DNA of 39,983 nt from positions 1 to 39,983 of the forward strand of contig CAZXFA010000022.1 in the NCBI GenBank assembly GCA_964640085.1. Reading direction: 5' to 3'. Both the position numbers and the translations under genes were made by a program. The first letter of the stretch is position 1. Each line of letters begins with the position of its first letter. The notes beneath the pieces were generated by a model. That model did no database searches, was not told the DNA's origin, and saw nothing but the letters and a program-made list of their open reading frames with translations. This DNA is from CAZXFA01 sp964640085. GTDB taxonomy: Bacteria; Actinomycetota; UBA4738; HRBIN12. Shown piece by piece: positions 32,731 to 39,980 of the stretch.

Positions 32731-34122
32731 ATGGCCGGACTCCGGGGAATCCTCGTCCGCGTCGCCGAGCTGATCGCGGAGTTCCGCGAGGGGGTGGGGG
32801 ACCGACCCGTCGTCCCCGCGGCGGACCCGGAGGAGCTCCGGGCGGCGTTCGGCGGCCCGCTCCCGGCGGAGGGCCGCGAACCCACATCGGTGATCGAGGA
32901 GCTGGTCGCCGCGGCGGAGCCGGGACTCGCGGCCACCGCGGGTCCCCGCTACTTCGGCTTCGTGATCGGCGGGGCGTTGGACGCGGCGACCGCCGCGGAC
33001 CTCCTCGCCACGGGCTGGGACCAGGTCGGCTTCAACGCGGTCACCTCCCCCGCCGCCGCCGCGGTCGAGGAGGCGGTGGGCGCCTGGCTGAAGGAGCTGT
33101 TCGGGCTCCCGTCCGTGGCGTCGTTCGGGCTGGTCACCGGCGCGCAGGCGGCGAACACGGTCGGCCTGGCCGCGGCCCGCCAGCGGGTGCTCGACCGAGC
33201 CGGCTGGGACGTGGAGGCGCGCGGGCTGATCGGCGCCCCTCGGGTCCGTGTCGTTGGGAGCGAGGAACGGCACGCCACCATCGATCGGTCGTTGCGGCTG
33301 CTCGGACTCGGCGCCGGCTCGGTCGACGCCGTCCGGGCGGACGCGAACGGGGCGATCCACATCGGCGCTCTGGCCGAGGCGCTCGAGCGGGAGCCGGATG
33401 CGCCCACGATCGTGTGCCTCCAGGCGGGGAACGTGAACACCGGCGCCTGCGACGACCTCGGCACGGCGTGCGATCTCGCGCACCGCCGAGGGGCGTGGGC
33501 GCACGTGGACGGCGCGTTCGGCCTGTGGGCGGCGGCGAGCCCGTCCACGCGGGGCCTGGTGGCCGGGATCGAAGCCGCGGACTCCTGGGGGGTGGACGGC
33601 CACAAGTGGCTCAACGTGCCGTACGACTCGGGCTACGTGTTCGTCGCGGACCCGATCGCCCACGCCGCGGCGATGTCCTACACGGCCGCCTATCTGGTGG
33701 GACGGGGGACGGGCTCGGTCCGGGCCCCCGGCGACTTCGTCCCGGAGTCCTCGCGACGCGCGAGGGGGTTCGCGACCTGGGGGGCGCTCCGTCAGCTCGG
33801 CCGACGGGGTGTCGCGGACCTGGTCGAGCGTTGCTGCGCGCTCGCCCGCCGGTTCGCCGACGAGCTGGGCGGGATCTCTGGCGTGGAGGTCGCGAACGAG
33901 GTGGTCCTGAACCAGGTCCTCGTGGGGTTCGGCGACGAAGAGCGGACCGGCCGCGTGATCGAGGCGATCCAGCGCGACGGGACGGCCTGGATGGGCGGCA
34001 CGACGTGGCGGGGCCGTCGGCTGATGCGGATCTCCGTGTCGAACGCGACGACGACGGAGGCGGACGTGGACCTCACGGTGGAGGCGATCCGCCGGGCGCT
34101 GGCCGCCGTGGACGGGCGCTGA
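32731..34122 (+). CDS. Group II pyridoxal-dependent decarboxylase family protein
   Basis: A 463-residue fold-type I PLP enzyme of the aromatic amino acid/glutamate decarboxylase superfamily. The PLP-stacking and phosphate region is FGLVTGAQAANTVGLAAARQ, the cofactor-ring Asp lies in WAHVDGAFGLWAAA, and the Schiff-base lysine is Lys292 in SWGVDGHKWLNVPYDSG. The C-terminal FATWGALRQLGRRGV and MRISVSNATTTEADVD are typical. The substrate (aspartate, tyrosine, tryptophan or another amino acid) cannot be told from motifs. It is monocistronic and divergent from tetR across about 150 bp. Confidence 0.9.
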   Translation: MAGLRGILVRVAELIAEFREGVGDRPVVPAADPEELRAAFGGPLPAEGREPTSVIEELVAAAEPGLAATAGPRYFGFVIGGALDAATAADLLATGWDQVGFNAVTSPAAAAVEEAVGAWLKELFGLPSVASFGLVTGAQAANTVGLAAARQRVLDRAGWDVEARGLIGAPRVRVVGSEERHATIDRSLRLLGLGAGSVDAVRADANGAIHIGALAEALEREPDAPTIVCLQAGNVNTGACDDLGTACDLAHRRGAWAHVDGAFGLWAAASPSTRGLVAGIEAADSWGVDGHKWLNVPYDSGYVFVADPIAHAAAMSYTAAYLVGRGTGSVRAPGDFVPESSRRARGFATWGALRQLGRRGVADLVERCCALARRFADELGGISGVEVANEVVLNQVLVGFGDEERTGRVIEAIQRDGTAWMGGTTWRGRRLMRISVSNATTTEADVDLTVEAIRRALAAVDGR

Positions 34123-34143
34123 CCCGGATCTCGCCCCTCGGTC

Positions 34144-34173
34144 TTGACTGGACGCGAGCGGCGTCGCTAGGTT
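34144..34173 (+). promoter_or_regulatory. Promoter of the RodZ-like gene
   Basis: TTGACT (34144-34149), an 18-bp spacer, TAGGTT (34168-34173). Transcription would start near 34180 and leave a leader of about 114 nt before the ATG at 34294. Confidence 0.6.
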
Positions 34174-34293
34174 GAGACCCCATCCCCATGGCCGGGGTAG
34201 CGGTGCGTTCGACACGGCGGGTTCTCGCCCGCCCGAGATCCGAACGCGACGCCGCCCCGTCCGCGTCGAGGGCTCGAGCGACGGGGGTCGCGG

Positions 34294-35355
34294 ATGGCGA
34301 GACCGGACTGCCCACGCTGTGGCTCCGACCTGGTGGTCGCGGTGCCGCGCGATGCTCCCTCCGAACACGTCCTCGAGCTGCGCGGGGGCCCGGTTCCCGT
34401 GGCCGCCGTCTCCGGTTCAACTGCCCACTGGCTGTGCCGCTCCTGCGGCCAGCAGTGGGAGGCCGAGGCCTCGGAGGAGACCGGCGGGGCTCCGGAGATG
34501 GATGCGACCGGAGCCGAACCGGGGGAACCCGAGCCGCCGGCGCCTCATCCCCTGGATCCCGCGGAGCTCGTGGAACACGATGGCACATGGGCCCTGGGCG
34601 ACCTCTCCGCCTCCGCACACCGGCTGGCCACGCCCGGCACGAGGCTCCGTCGGGCCCGGGAGGAGGCGGGCCGGTCGCTGGAGGAGGCGGCGAAGGCGAC
34701 CAGCATCCGCGAGCAGCAACTCGTGGCCCTCGAGACGGACGCACCGGTGGAGGGGTTCCCGGCCCCGTCCTACGCGCGGTTCTTCCTCCGCGAGTACGCC
34801 GAGTTCCTCGGCATCGCGCCGGAGCCATTGCTCCGCGCGTTCGACGCTCGCCATGCGCCGGCCCTCGAGCCTCCCATCCGGCCGCTCCCGGACCCCGGGC
34901 GCCGACGGAGGTTGGCCGGCCGGATCCTCGCGGCCGCGTCGATCCTGGCCCTGCTGGTGATCGCCCTCCTCGGGGGGCGTGGCTCCGATGATGACGCCGC
35001 CGTGGGCCCGAGCCTCCGGAATCCGGCCACCGCGAGGACCGTCCACGACTCCGGACACGTGCCGCTCGCGCCGCCCCCGACGCGGGAGCCGAACGGGGTC
35101 CGCGTCACGATCCGGCCCGTCCAGTCGTGCTGGATCGAGGTCGTTTCCGACGGCGAGGTCGTGGTGGCGATGACGCTCCAGCCGGGGGAACCCGTCGCCT
35201 ACCGCGCACGGGAGGAGCTCCGCCTGCGGCTCGGGAACGCCGGGGGCGTGCGACTGCGCGTGAACGGCGACCGGGTGAGGACCGGAGCGACTGGCGAGGT
35301 GATCGGGTTCACGTTCCGCTTCGAGGACGGCCGGGTCCTGACGGAACGCGGGTAG
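34294..35355 (+). CDS. RodZ-like protein with N-terminal zinc ribbon
   Basis: A 353-residue protein. Residues 6-51 form a zinc-ribbon pattern (Cys6, Cys9, then Cys48, Cys51: CPRC and CRSC). After an acidic/proline linker comes an HTH_25-type cytoplasmic domain (about 110-180, GTRLRRAREEAGRSLEEAAKAT and SYARFFLREYAEFLG), then a basic segment, one membrane helix (about 209-226, LAAASILALLVIALLGG), and a periplasmic DUF4115 beta domain (about 270-350, CWIEVVSDGEVVVAMTLQPG). The HTH-TM-DUF4115 order is that of RodZ, which links MreB to the wall machinery. RodZ normally has no zinc ribbon, so this is an added domain. No mre genes are nearby. Confidence 0.88.
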   Translation: MARPDCPRCGSDLVVAVPRDAPSEHVLELRGGPVPVAAVSGSTAHWLCRSCGQQWEAEASEETGGAPEMDATGAEPGEPEPPAPHPLDPAELVEHDGTWALGDLSASAHRLATPGTRLRRAREEAGRSLEEAAKATSIREQQLVALETDAPVEGFPAPSYARFFLREYAEFLGIAPEPLLRAFDARHAPALEPPIRPLPDPGRRRRLAGRILAAASILALLVIALLGGRGSDDDAAVGPSLRNPATARTVHDSGHVPLAPPPTREPNGVRVTIRPVQSCWIEVVSDGEVVVAMTLQPGEPVAYRAREELRLRLGNAGGVRLRVNGDRVRTGATGEVIGFTFRFEDGRVLTERG

Positions 35356-35375
35356 CGCCGACGGGAACCGTTCCT

Positions 35376-35393
35376 GTGCCGCGGCACTAGGCT
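35376..35393 (+). promoter_or_regulatory. Palindrome plus -10 box before the HypE-like gene
   Basis: GTGCCGCGGCAC (35376-35387), a perfect 12-bp palindrome, abuts TAGGCT (35388-35393), which lies 6 nt before the GTG at 35400. The palindrome occupies the -35/-10 spacer, a position suited to a regulator. No Shine-Dalgarno is present. Confidence 0.45.
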
Positions 35394-35399
35394 TCCCCG

Positions 35400-36401
35400 G
35401 TGACCGCCTCGCCGCTCCCCGAGGGGAAGGTCCCGGTCGAGCTGCTCGTGCGGCTGCTCGCCGAGCTCCCGCCGCCGCCGGCGGAGGTGCGCCTCGGCCC
35501 GCGCGTGGGCGAGGACGCCGCCGCGATCGACGTCGCGGCCGGGACGCTCGTCGTGGCCACCGATCCCATCACGCTGACCACGGGGGACCTCGGACGCTTC
35601 GCCGTGGTGGTGAACGCGAACGACGTGGCGGTCACCGGAGCGAGGCCCCGCTGGTTCCTCTCGGTCGTCCTCCTTCCTCCGGGTACCGTCGAGCCGGACG
35701 TCGAGGCCCTGCTCGATGGGATGCGCGAGGCGCTCGCCGAGGCCGGCATCGCGCTCGTCGGCGGGCACACCGAGATCAGCGCGGCCGTGACCCAGCCGGT
35801 GGTCGTCGGCCAGATGCTCGGCCTGGCCGAGGGAGGGCGGTTCGTGGCCACGGGTGGTCTTCGGCCGGGGGACGTCGTCGTGCAGGTGGGTCCGGCGCCC
35901 ATCGAAGGCGGCGCCGTGCTCGCGCGGGAGGCCGGCGGGCGGCTCGATGAGCTGGACGAGCGCGTGGTGGCGGTGGCGGCCCGGGCGGTGCGGGACCCGG
36001 GGATCTCGGTGGTCGATCCGGCGCTGCTCGCCGCCGAGCTCGGAGCCACTTCTCTGCACGACCCCACCGAGGGCGGCCTCGCGGCCGGCCTGTGCGAGAT
36101 GGCGGATGCATCGGGCCTCCGGATCCGGATCGACCGCGATGCCGTGCGCTGGTTCGGGCCGGCCGTGGCCGTCTGTCGGGTCCTGGTCGCCGATCCGTGG
36201 GCCACGCTCGCCTCGGGGACGCTCCTCGCGGGGTTCCCCCCGGACATGGCGGACGCCGCGCGGGGGACGCTCGCGGATCGAGGGCACGAGGTGGCGGCGA
36301 TCGGGCTGGCGGAGCGTGGGTCGGGTGTGGTGGACGCGGCGGAGCGGCCGCTGCCGTGGCCCGAGCGAGACGAGGTCGCTCGCGTGCTGGCGGAGGCCTG
36401 A
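35400..36401 (+). CDS. AIR synthase/HypE-like protein
   Basis: A 333-residue member of the PurM superfamily (PurM, ThiL, SelD, HypE). It has the N-terminal GPRVGEDAAAIDVAAGTLVVATDPIT, where Asp residues bind Mg-ATP, then VVVNANDVAVTGARPRWFLSVVLLP and IALVGGHTEIS, and a C-terminal SLHDPTEGGLAAGLCEMADASG block. The DPTEGG sequence is nearest HypE and archaeal HypE-like 'hydrogenase maturation factor' proteins. It is not a complete HypE by context: no hydrogenase or hyp genes are in the window, and the C-terminal catalytic Cys tail of HypE is absent (it ends VARVLAEA). Function is therefore an ATP-dependent amidotransferase-like activity of unknown substrate. The GTG start follows TAGGCT by 6 nt. 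Confidence 0.82.
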   Translation: MTASPLPEGKVPVELLVRLLAELPPPPAEVRLGPRVGEDAAAIDVAAGTLVVATDPITLTTGDLGRFAVVVNANDVAVTGARPRWFLSVVLLPPGTVEPDVEALLDGMREALAEAGIALVGGHTEISAAVTQPVVVGQMLGLAEGGRFVATGGLRPGDVVVQVGPAPIEGGAVLAREAGGRLDELDERVVAVAARAVRDPGISVVDPALLAAELGATSLHDPTEGGLAAGLCEMADASGLRIRIDRDAVRWFGPAVAVCRVLVADPWATLASGTLLAGFPPDMADAARGTLADRGHEVAAIGLAERGSGVVDAAERPLPWPERDEVARVLAEA

Positions 36402-36438
36402 GACCGCCGTTGGGGCGCACGGCCCGGAGGCGGGCGAC

Positions 36439-36469
36439 TTGACAGAACCGAACACGGAGCGTGTACGGT
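36439..36469 (+). promoter_or_regulatory. Promoter of the PhoX-like gene with internal dyad
   Basis: TTGACA (36439-36444), a 19-bp spacer, TACGGT (36464-36469). The dyad ACACG-GAG-CGTGT (36452-36464) fills the spacer. The downstream leader has a strong AAGGGGGG site before the ATG. It does not look like a PhoB/PhoP box. Confidence 0.5.
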
Positions 36470-36507
36470 CTTGACCTGGACCATCCCGACGGAGAAGGGG
36501 GGGACGT

Positions 36508-38097
36508 ATGTCTCGGATCCGGAAGCTACGACCGTGGGCGCTCGTCGCCGCCATCGGGCTGCTGGGGGTCTTCCCGGCGCCGAGCGCGGCGAGCCACGGG
36601 TTCCTGACCGGCGACGGTCCGTTCGTGAGCCTCGGGCCCGACGCACCGTCCGGTTCGATGGTCAAGGCCATCCTCGGCGTGGGAGAGGACGGCGGGACCC
36701 CCGGGTTCGTGTTCGAGGGCATCCCCGACGGGATCGGGATCGCCCCCGGGACGTCGTCCGAGACGGTCGACGTGTTCGTGAACCACGAGCAGTCGACGGT
36801 CCCGTTCCCGCCGCTGTCGGGGGCGATCGGGGCGCCGCGGACGGACTACGTGGATTCCTCGGTGTCCAAGCTCACGCTCGACACGAGGCCGGACCACTTC
36901 GGCGAGGTCCTGGGTGCCTCCGTTGCGATCCCAGCCGCGCAAGGGTTCCTTCGCTTCTGTTCGGCCTTCATGGCGGGTCCTGATGAGGGCTTCTCCCGCT
37001 GGACGTTCTTCACCGGCGAGGAGACCAACGACGTCGTCGACGTGCCGGGCGGAGCGGTCTACGGGCCTGATCCCGCCGTCGCGCCCCAGCGTCAGGGCGG
37101 GTACGCGGTCATCCTGGACGTGGAGTCCGGCGAGTTCACGCATGTCCCGGGGATGGGCCGGCTGAATCACGAGAACTCGGTCGTGGTACCCGGCGGGTGG
37201 AACCGCTTCGCGATACTGACGACGGACGACACGTTCACGGCCACGACCTCCCAGCTGTACCTGTACCTGGCCAACAGCGAGGAGCACATCTGGCAGGACC
37301 AGGGGAGCCTGTGGGCGTTCCAGGTGACGAGGACCCAGGACGGACCCGTCGACCCGAACGACCCCTTCAACGAGGCGAACGACTACCTGGACCTGTCGCC
37401 GGGCGAGGAGTTCCAGGGCCGGTTCATCCGGGTGCCCCAGAAGATCGCGAGGGGCCAGACGGGCGAGCCGCCGCAGGACGCCCTCCAGAACTGGTCCGTG
37501 GAGCACAACGTGTTCACGTTCGTGCGGCTGGAGGACCTGGCCTACGATCGGCAAGACCCGCGGACCGTGTACATCGCCGACACGGGCTCGTCACGGGTCA
37601 TCCCCGACGAGGCGACGGGCCGGATCACGCGGGGACCGAGCGGCACCGTCGGGCAGGCCGACAACGGGCGCATCTTCGAGATGGTGTTCAACGCGAACAA
37701 CCCCCGGAAGGTGGACAGCCTGACCGTGCTCGCGCAGGGGGACAGCTCCGGGATGGCGAGCTTCGTCCCCTTCCGCTCGCCGGACAATGTGGATACCAGC
37801 GCCGCCTCGCTGATGGTCCAGGAGGACACGAGCAACGCGAAGATCTGGCAGCATCTGCTCGGGTCGTCGACATGGCGGCACGTCGGGACGGTGAACGACC
37901 CCGCCGGCGAGTCCAGCGGCATCGTCGACGCCTCCGCATGGTTCGGCCAGGGATGGTGGCTGCTGGACGTCCAGTCCCACGGAGTGTTCCAGCAGTCCGA
38001 GGTCGTCCCGAATCCTCTCGGAGCAGGGTTCCCGGACCTCACGATCAAGCGGGAGGACGGCCAGCTGCTGCTGATGTACATCCCGGATTCGACGTAG
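36508..38097 (+). CDS. Secreted PhoX-like (DUF839) protein, putative phosphatase
   Basis: A 529-residue exported beta-propeller protein of the DUF839/PhoX family, whose characterised members are calcium- and iron-dependent alkaline phosphatases. The signal peptide is SRIRKLRPWALVAAIGLLG, cleaved after about PSAAS; it lacks the twin-arginine pair typical of PhoX, so Sec export is likely. Propeller blocks include VFVNHEQS, FTGEETN, GMGRLNHENSVVV, EEHIWQDQGSLWAF, FVRLEDLAYD and LMVQEDTSNAKIW. Glutamates in NHEQ, GEETN, NHEN, LED and QED are candidate metal ligands. It is followed by a strong terminator hairpin and by another secreted hydrolase gene (EEP), which suggests extracellular phosphate-ester scavenging. 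Confidence 0.87.
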   Translation: MSRIRKLRPWALVAAIGLLGVFPAPSAASHGFLTGDGPFVSLGPDAPSGSMVKAILGVGEDGGTPGFVFEGIPDGIGIAPGTSSETVDVFVNHEQSTVPFPPLSGAIGAPRTDYVDSSVSKLTLDTRPDHFGEVLGASVAIPAAQGFLRFCSAFMAGPDEGFSRWTFFTGEETNDVVDVPGGAVYGPDPAVAPQRQGGYAVILDVESGEFTHVPGMGRLNHENSVVVPGGWNRFAILTTDDTFTATTSQLYLYLANSEEHIWQDQGSLWAFQVTRTQDGPVDPNDPFNEANDYLDLSPGEEFQGRFIRVPQKIARGQTGEPPQDALQNWSVEHNVFTFVRLEDLAYDRQDPRTVYIADTGSSRVIPDEATGRITRGPSGTVGQADNGRIFEMVFNANNPRKVDSLTVLAQGDSSGMASFVPFRSPDNVDTSAASLMVQEDTSNAKIWQHLLGSSTWRHVGTVNDPAGESSGIVDASAWFGQGWWLLDVQSHGVFQQSEVVPNPLGAGFPDLTIKREDGQLLLMYIPDST

Positions 38098-38117
38098 TCA
38101 CGAGCTGCAGGGTAGAA

Positions 38118-38152
38118 GGCTCGACCCCCGGGCGAGGCCCGGGGGTCGAGCC
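38118..38152 (+). terminator. Strong terminator hairpin after the PhoX-like gene
   Basis: A perfect 16-bp stem (GGCTCGACCCCCGGGC with its complement) and a 3-nt GAG loop, 20 nt after the stop. There is no U-tract. The stem should form very stably. Confidence 0.8.
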
Positions 38153-38190
38153 CCGGTTCGGCGTCCAGCCAGGTGCGCCGCGCCCGGGTG

Positions 38191-38204
38191 GGTGCATCTG
38201 CACC
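38191..38204. promoter_or_regulatory. Palindrome GGTGCATCTGCACC before the EEP gene
   Basis: A perfect 6-bp inverted repeat with a 2-bp centre, 5 bp upstream of the -35 box of the next gene. It shares the TGCA-N2-TGCA core with the sites before lon and mec. Confidence 0.45.
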
Positions 38205-38209
38205 TGCCT

Positions 38210-38239
38210 TTGCGCGGCCCGAGGGACACGTCATAGTGT
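38210..38239 (+). promoter_or_regulatory. Promoter of the EEP gene
   Basis: TTGCGC (38210-38215), an 18-bp spacer, TAGTGT (38234-38239). The leader of about 58 nt ends with AAGGAG before the ATG at 38305. Confidence 0.5.
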
Positions 38240-38304
38240 GAGGGAGGGCGCTCGCGGGTCATGCGCGAGCGACGGCCGGCGTTGCGACGGGAAGGAGACC
38301 ATCC

Positions 38305-39567
38305 ATGACCCGGAAGCGTTCGAGAGTCCCGTACCCGAGCCTTCTCTTCGCGATCCTCCTGGTGGCCGTGATCGTGCCCTCCGGGGCGGCGGCCGATCCG
38401 CCGGGCGCCGTCCGGTTCGCGACCTTCAACGCCTCGCTCAACCGCTTCAACGCGGGGGATCTGATCGCCGACCTCTCGGCGCCGGGCAACGCCCAGGCTG
38501 ACGCCGTGGCGGAGATCATCCAGCGGACTCGTCCGGACGTCCTGCTCATCAACGAGTTCGACTTCGACGACCAGGGCCCGGACGGAACGTCGCTCGCGGC
38601 GCAGCTCCTCCAGGCCAACTACCTGTCGGAACCGCACGGAGACGCGGACCCGATCGACTATCCGTACCGGTTCGTGGCCCCCTCGAACACCGGGATCCCG
38701 TCCGGGTTCGACCTGAACAACGACGGTGGCGTCGGCGGTCCCGACGACGCGTTCGGCTTCGGGTTCTTCCCGGGACAGTTCGGCATGGCCGTCTTCTCCC
38801 GGTACCCGATCGACGACGAGGGCATCCGCACCTTCCAGCACTTCCGGTGGAAGGACATGCCCGGGGCGCTCCTCCCGGACGACCCACTGACGCCCGAACC
38901 GGCGGACTGGTACTCGCCCGCGGAGCTCGACGTGTTCCGCCTGTCCTCGAAGAGCCACTGGGACGTCCCGATCGAGATCGGCGGGCGGACCGTCCACTTC
39001 CTCGTCAGCCACCCGACGCCACCCGTGTTCGACGGTCCGGAAGACCGGAACGGGACGAGGAACCACGACGAGATCCGGTTCTGGGCCGATTACGTGATCC
39101 CCTCACGGAGCGGGTACATCGTGGACGATGACGGCGAGCCGGGCGGCCTCGCACCTGGGGCGCTGTTCGTGATCGCGGGGGACCAGAACTCGGATCCGGT
39201 CGACGGCGACAGCATCCCCGGGTCGGCGCAGTTGCTCCTGGAGCATCCCCTGGTCAACACGAAGGTGACGCCATCCAGCGAGGGAGCGGTCGAGCAGGCC
39301 GAGCTCCAGGGAGGGGCGAACGAGACGCACCTCGGGGACCCCGCGTTCGACACAGCGGACTTCTCCGACGTGGCTCCCGGCAACCTTCGGGCGGACTACG
39401 TCCTGCCGAGGAAGAACATGAAGATCCTCGACGCGGCGGTCTTCTGGCCGACGAGCGACGATCCGCTCTTCCCGCTCGTCGGCACCTTCCCCTTCCCGAG
39501 CTCGGATCACCGGCTCGTGTGGGTGGACGTGCGGATCCCCGCCCGCGCTGCGCCATCGATCGGGTAG
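38305..39567 (+). CDS. Secreted endonuclease/exonuclease/phosphatase (EEP) family protein
   Basis: A 420-residue exported protein. The signal peptide (TRKRSRVPYPSLLFAILLVA, cleavage near GAAA-DPP) is followed by the EEP fold with its metal and catalytic residues: Asn42 (FATFNASLNRF), Glu84 (VLLINEFDF), a His in FLVSHPTPP, Asp293 and Asn295 (IAGDQNSDP) and the Asp401-His402 pair (SSDHRLVWVDV). The fold cleaves phosphodiester or phosphomonoester bonds in nucleic acids, inositol phosphates or sphingolipids; the substrate here is unknown. Acidic calcium-site-like loops (FDLNNDGGVGGPDDAF) lie near 136-150. It has its own promoter and is likely to act outside the cell, like the preceding PhoX-like protein. 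Confidence 0.9.
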   Translation: MTRKRSRVPYPSLLFAILLVAVIVPSGAAADPPGAVRFATFNASLNRFNAGDLIADLSAPGNAQADAVAEIIQRTRPDVLLINEFDFDDQGPDGTSLAAQLLQANYLSEPHGDADPIDYPYRFVAPSNTGIPSGFDLNNDGGVGGPDDAFGFGFFPGQFGMAVFSRYPIDDEGIRTFQHFRWKDMPGALLPDDPLTPEPADWYSPAELDVFRLSSKSHWDVPIEIGGRTVHFLVSHPTPPVFDGPEDRNGTRNHDEIRFWADYVIPSRSGYIVDDDGEPGGLAPGALFVIAGDQNSDPVDGDSIPGSAQLLLEHPLVNTKVTPSSEGAVEQAELQGGANETHLGDPAFDTADFSDVAPGNLRADYVLPRKNMKILDAAVFWPTSDDPLFPLVGTFPFPSSDHRLVWVDVRIPARAAPSIG

Positions 39568-39620
39568 AGACGAGACGCGGCCGCCGTTCCGCGCATGGAG
39601 CGGCGTGACCTCCCGTCCCG

Positions 39621-39980
39621 CTACCCGTCCTTGGAGGCGCACCAGGCGCGGATCACGGCCTCGAGGGCCGAACGCTTCGCCTGGACGTCGGCCAGGTCCT
39701 CGAAGCGCGCGTAGCGGGCGGTGTCGCCGCCGCCCTCGAGGAGCGGATGCGACCTGGCGAGCGCGGCGCCCGTGTGGAACAGCAGGCTGACGTGGGCCTT
39801 CGCGCGCGGGTTGAGGCTCGCGATGTTGCCCTCGTACATGAAGGTGGGCGTCTTCCACTTGATCGTCTCGGTCACGCGGTCATCCGCCCCGAGCACGATC
39901 TCGCGCACCCGCTGCATCTCGGCCTTAAGCGGGTGGTCGAGCCCCTCGAACCACGCGTCGACGTCCGGGTTGGTGTTCAT
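39621..39980 (-). CDS. DUF1801 domain protein
   Basis: A 119-residue small cytosolic protein of the DUF1801 (YdhG-like) family. The family pattern is clear: LDHPLKAEMQRVREIVLGADDRVTETIKWKTPTF near the start, the central YEGNIASLNPRAKAHVSLLFHTG and the C-terminal DLADVQAKRSALEAVIRAW. No biochemical role is established for the family. The start ATG is at 39980, 3 bases from the window edge, so its upstream signals cannot be seen. It converges on the EEP gene with 53 bp between stops. Confidence 0.9.
   Translation of the reverse strand: MNTNPDVDAWFEGLDHPLKAEMQRVREIVLGADDRVTETIKWKTPTFMYEGNIASLNPRAKAHVSLLFHTGAALARSHPLLEGGGDTARYARFEDLADVQAKRSALEAVIRAWCASKDG

Noticed and set aside
34188..34991. Open frame starting at an ATG close to the predicted transcription start before the RodZ-like gene
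   Set aside because: It is in a different frame from the well-conserved RodZ-like protein, overlaps it for most of its length and has no recognisable domain. A short leader peptide is possible but not supported.
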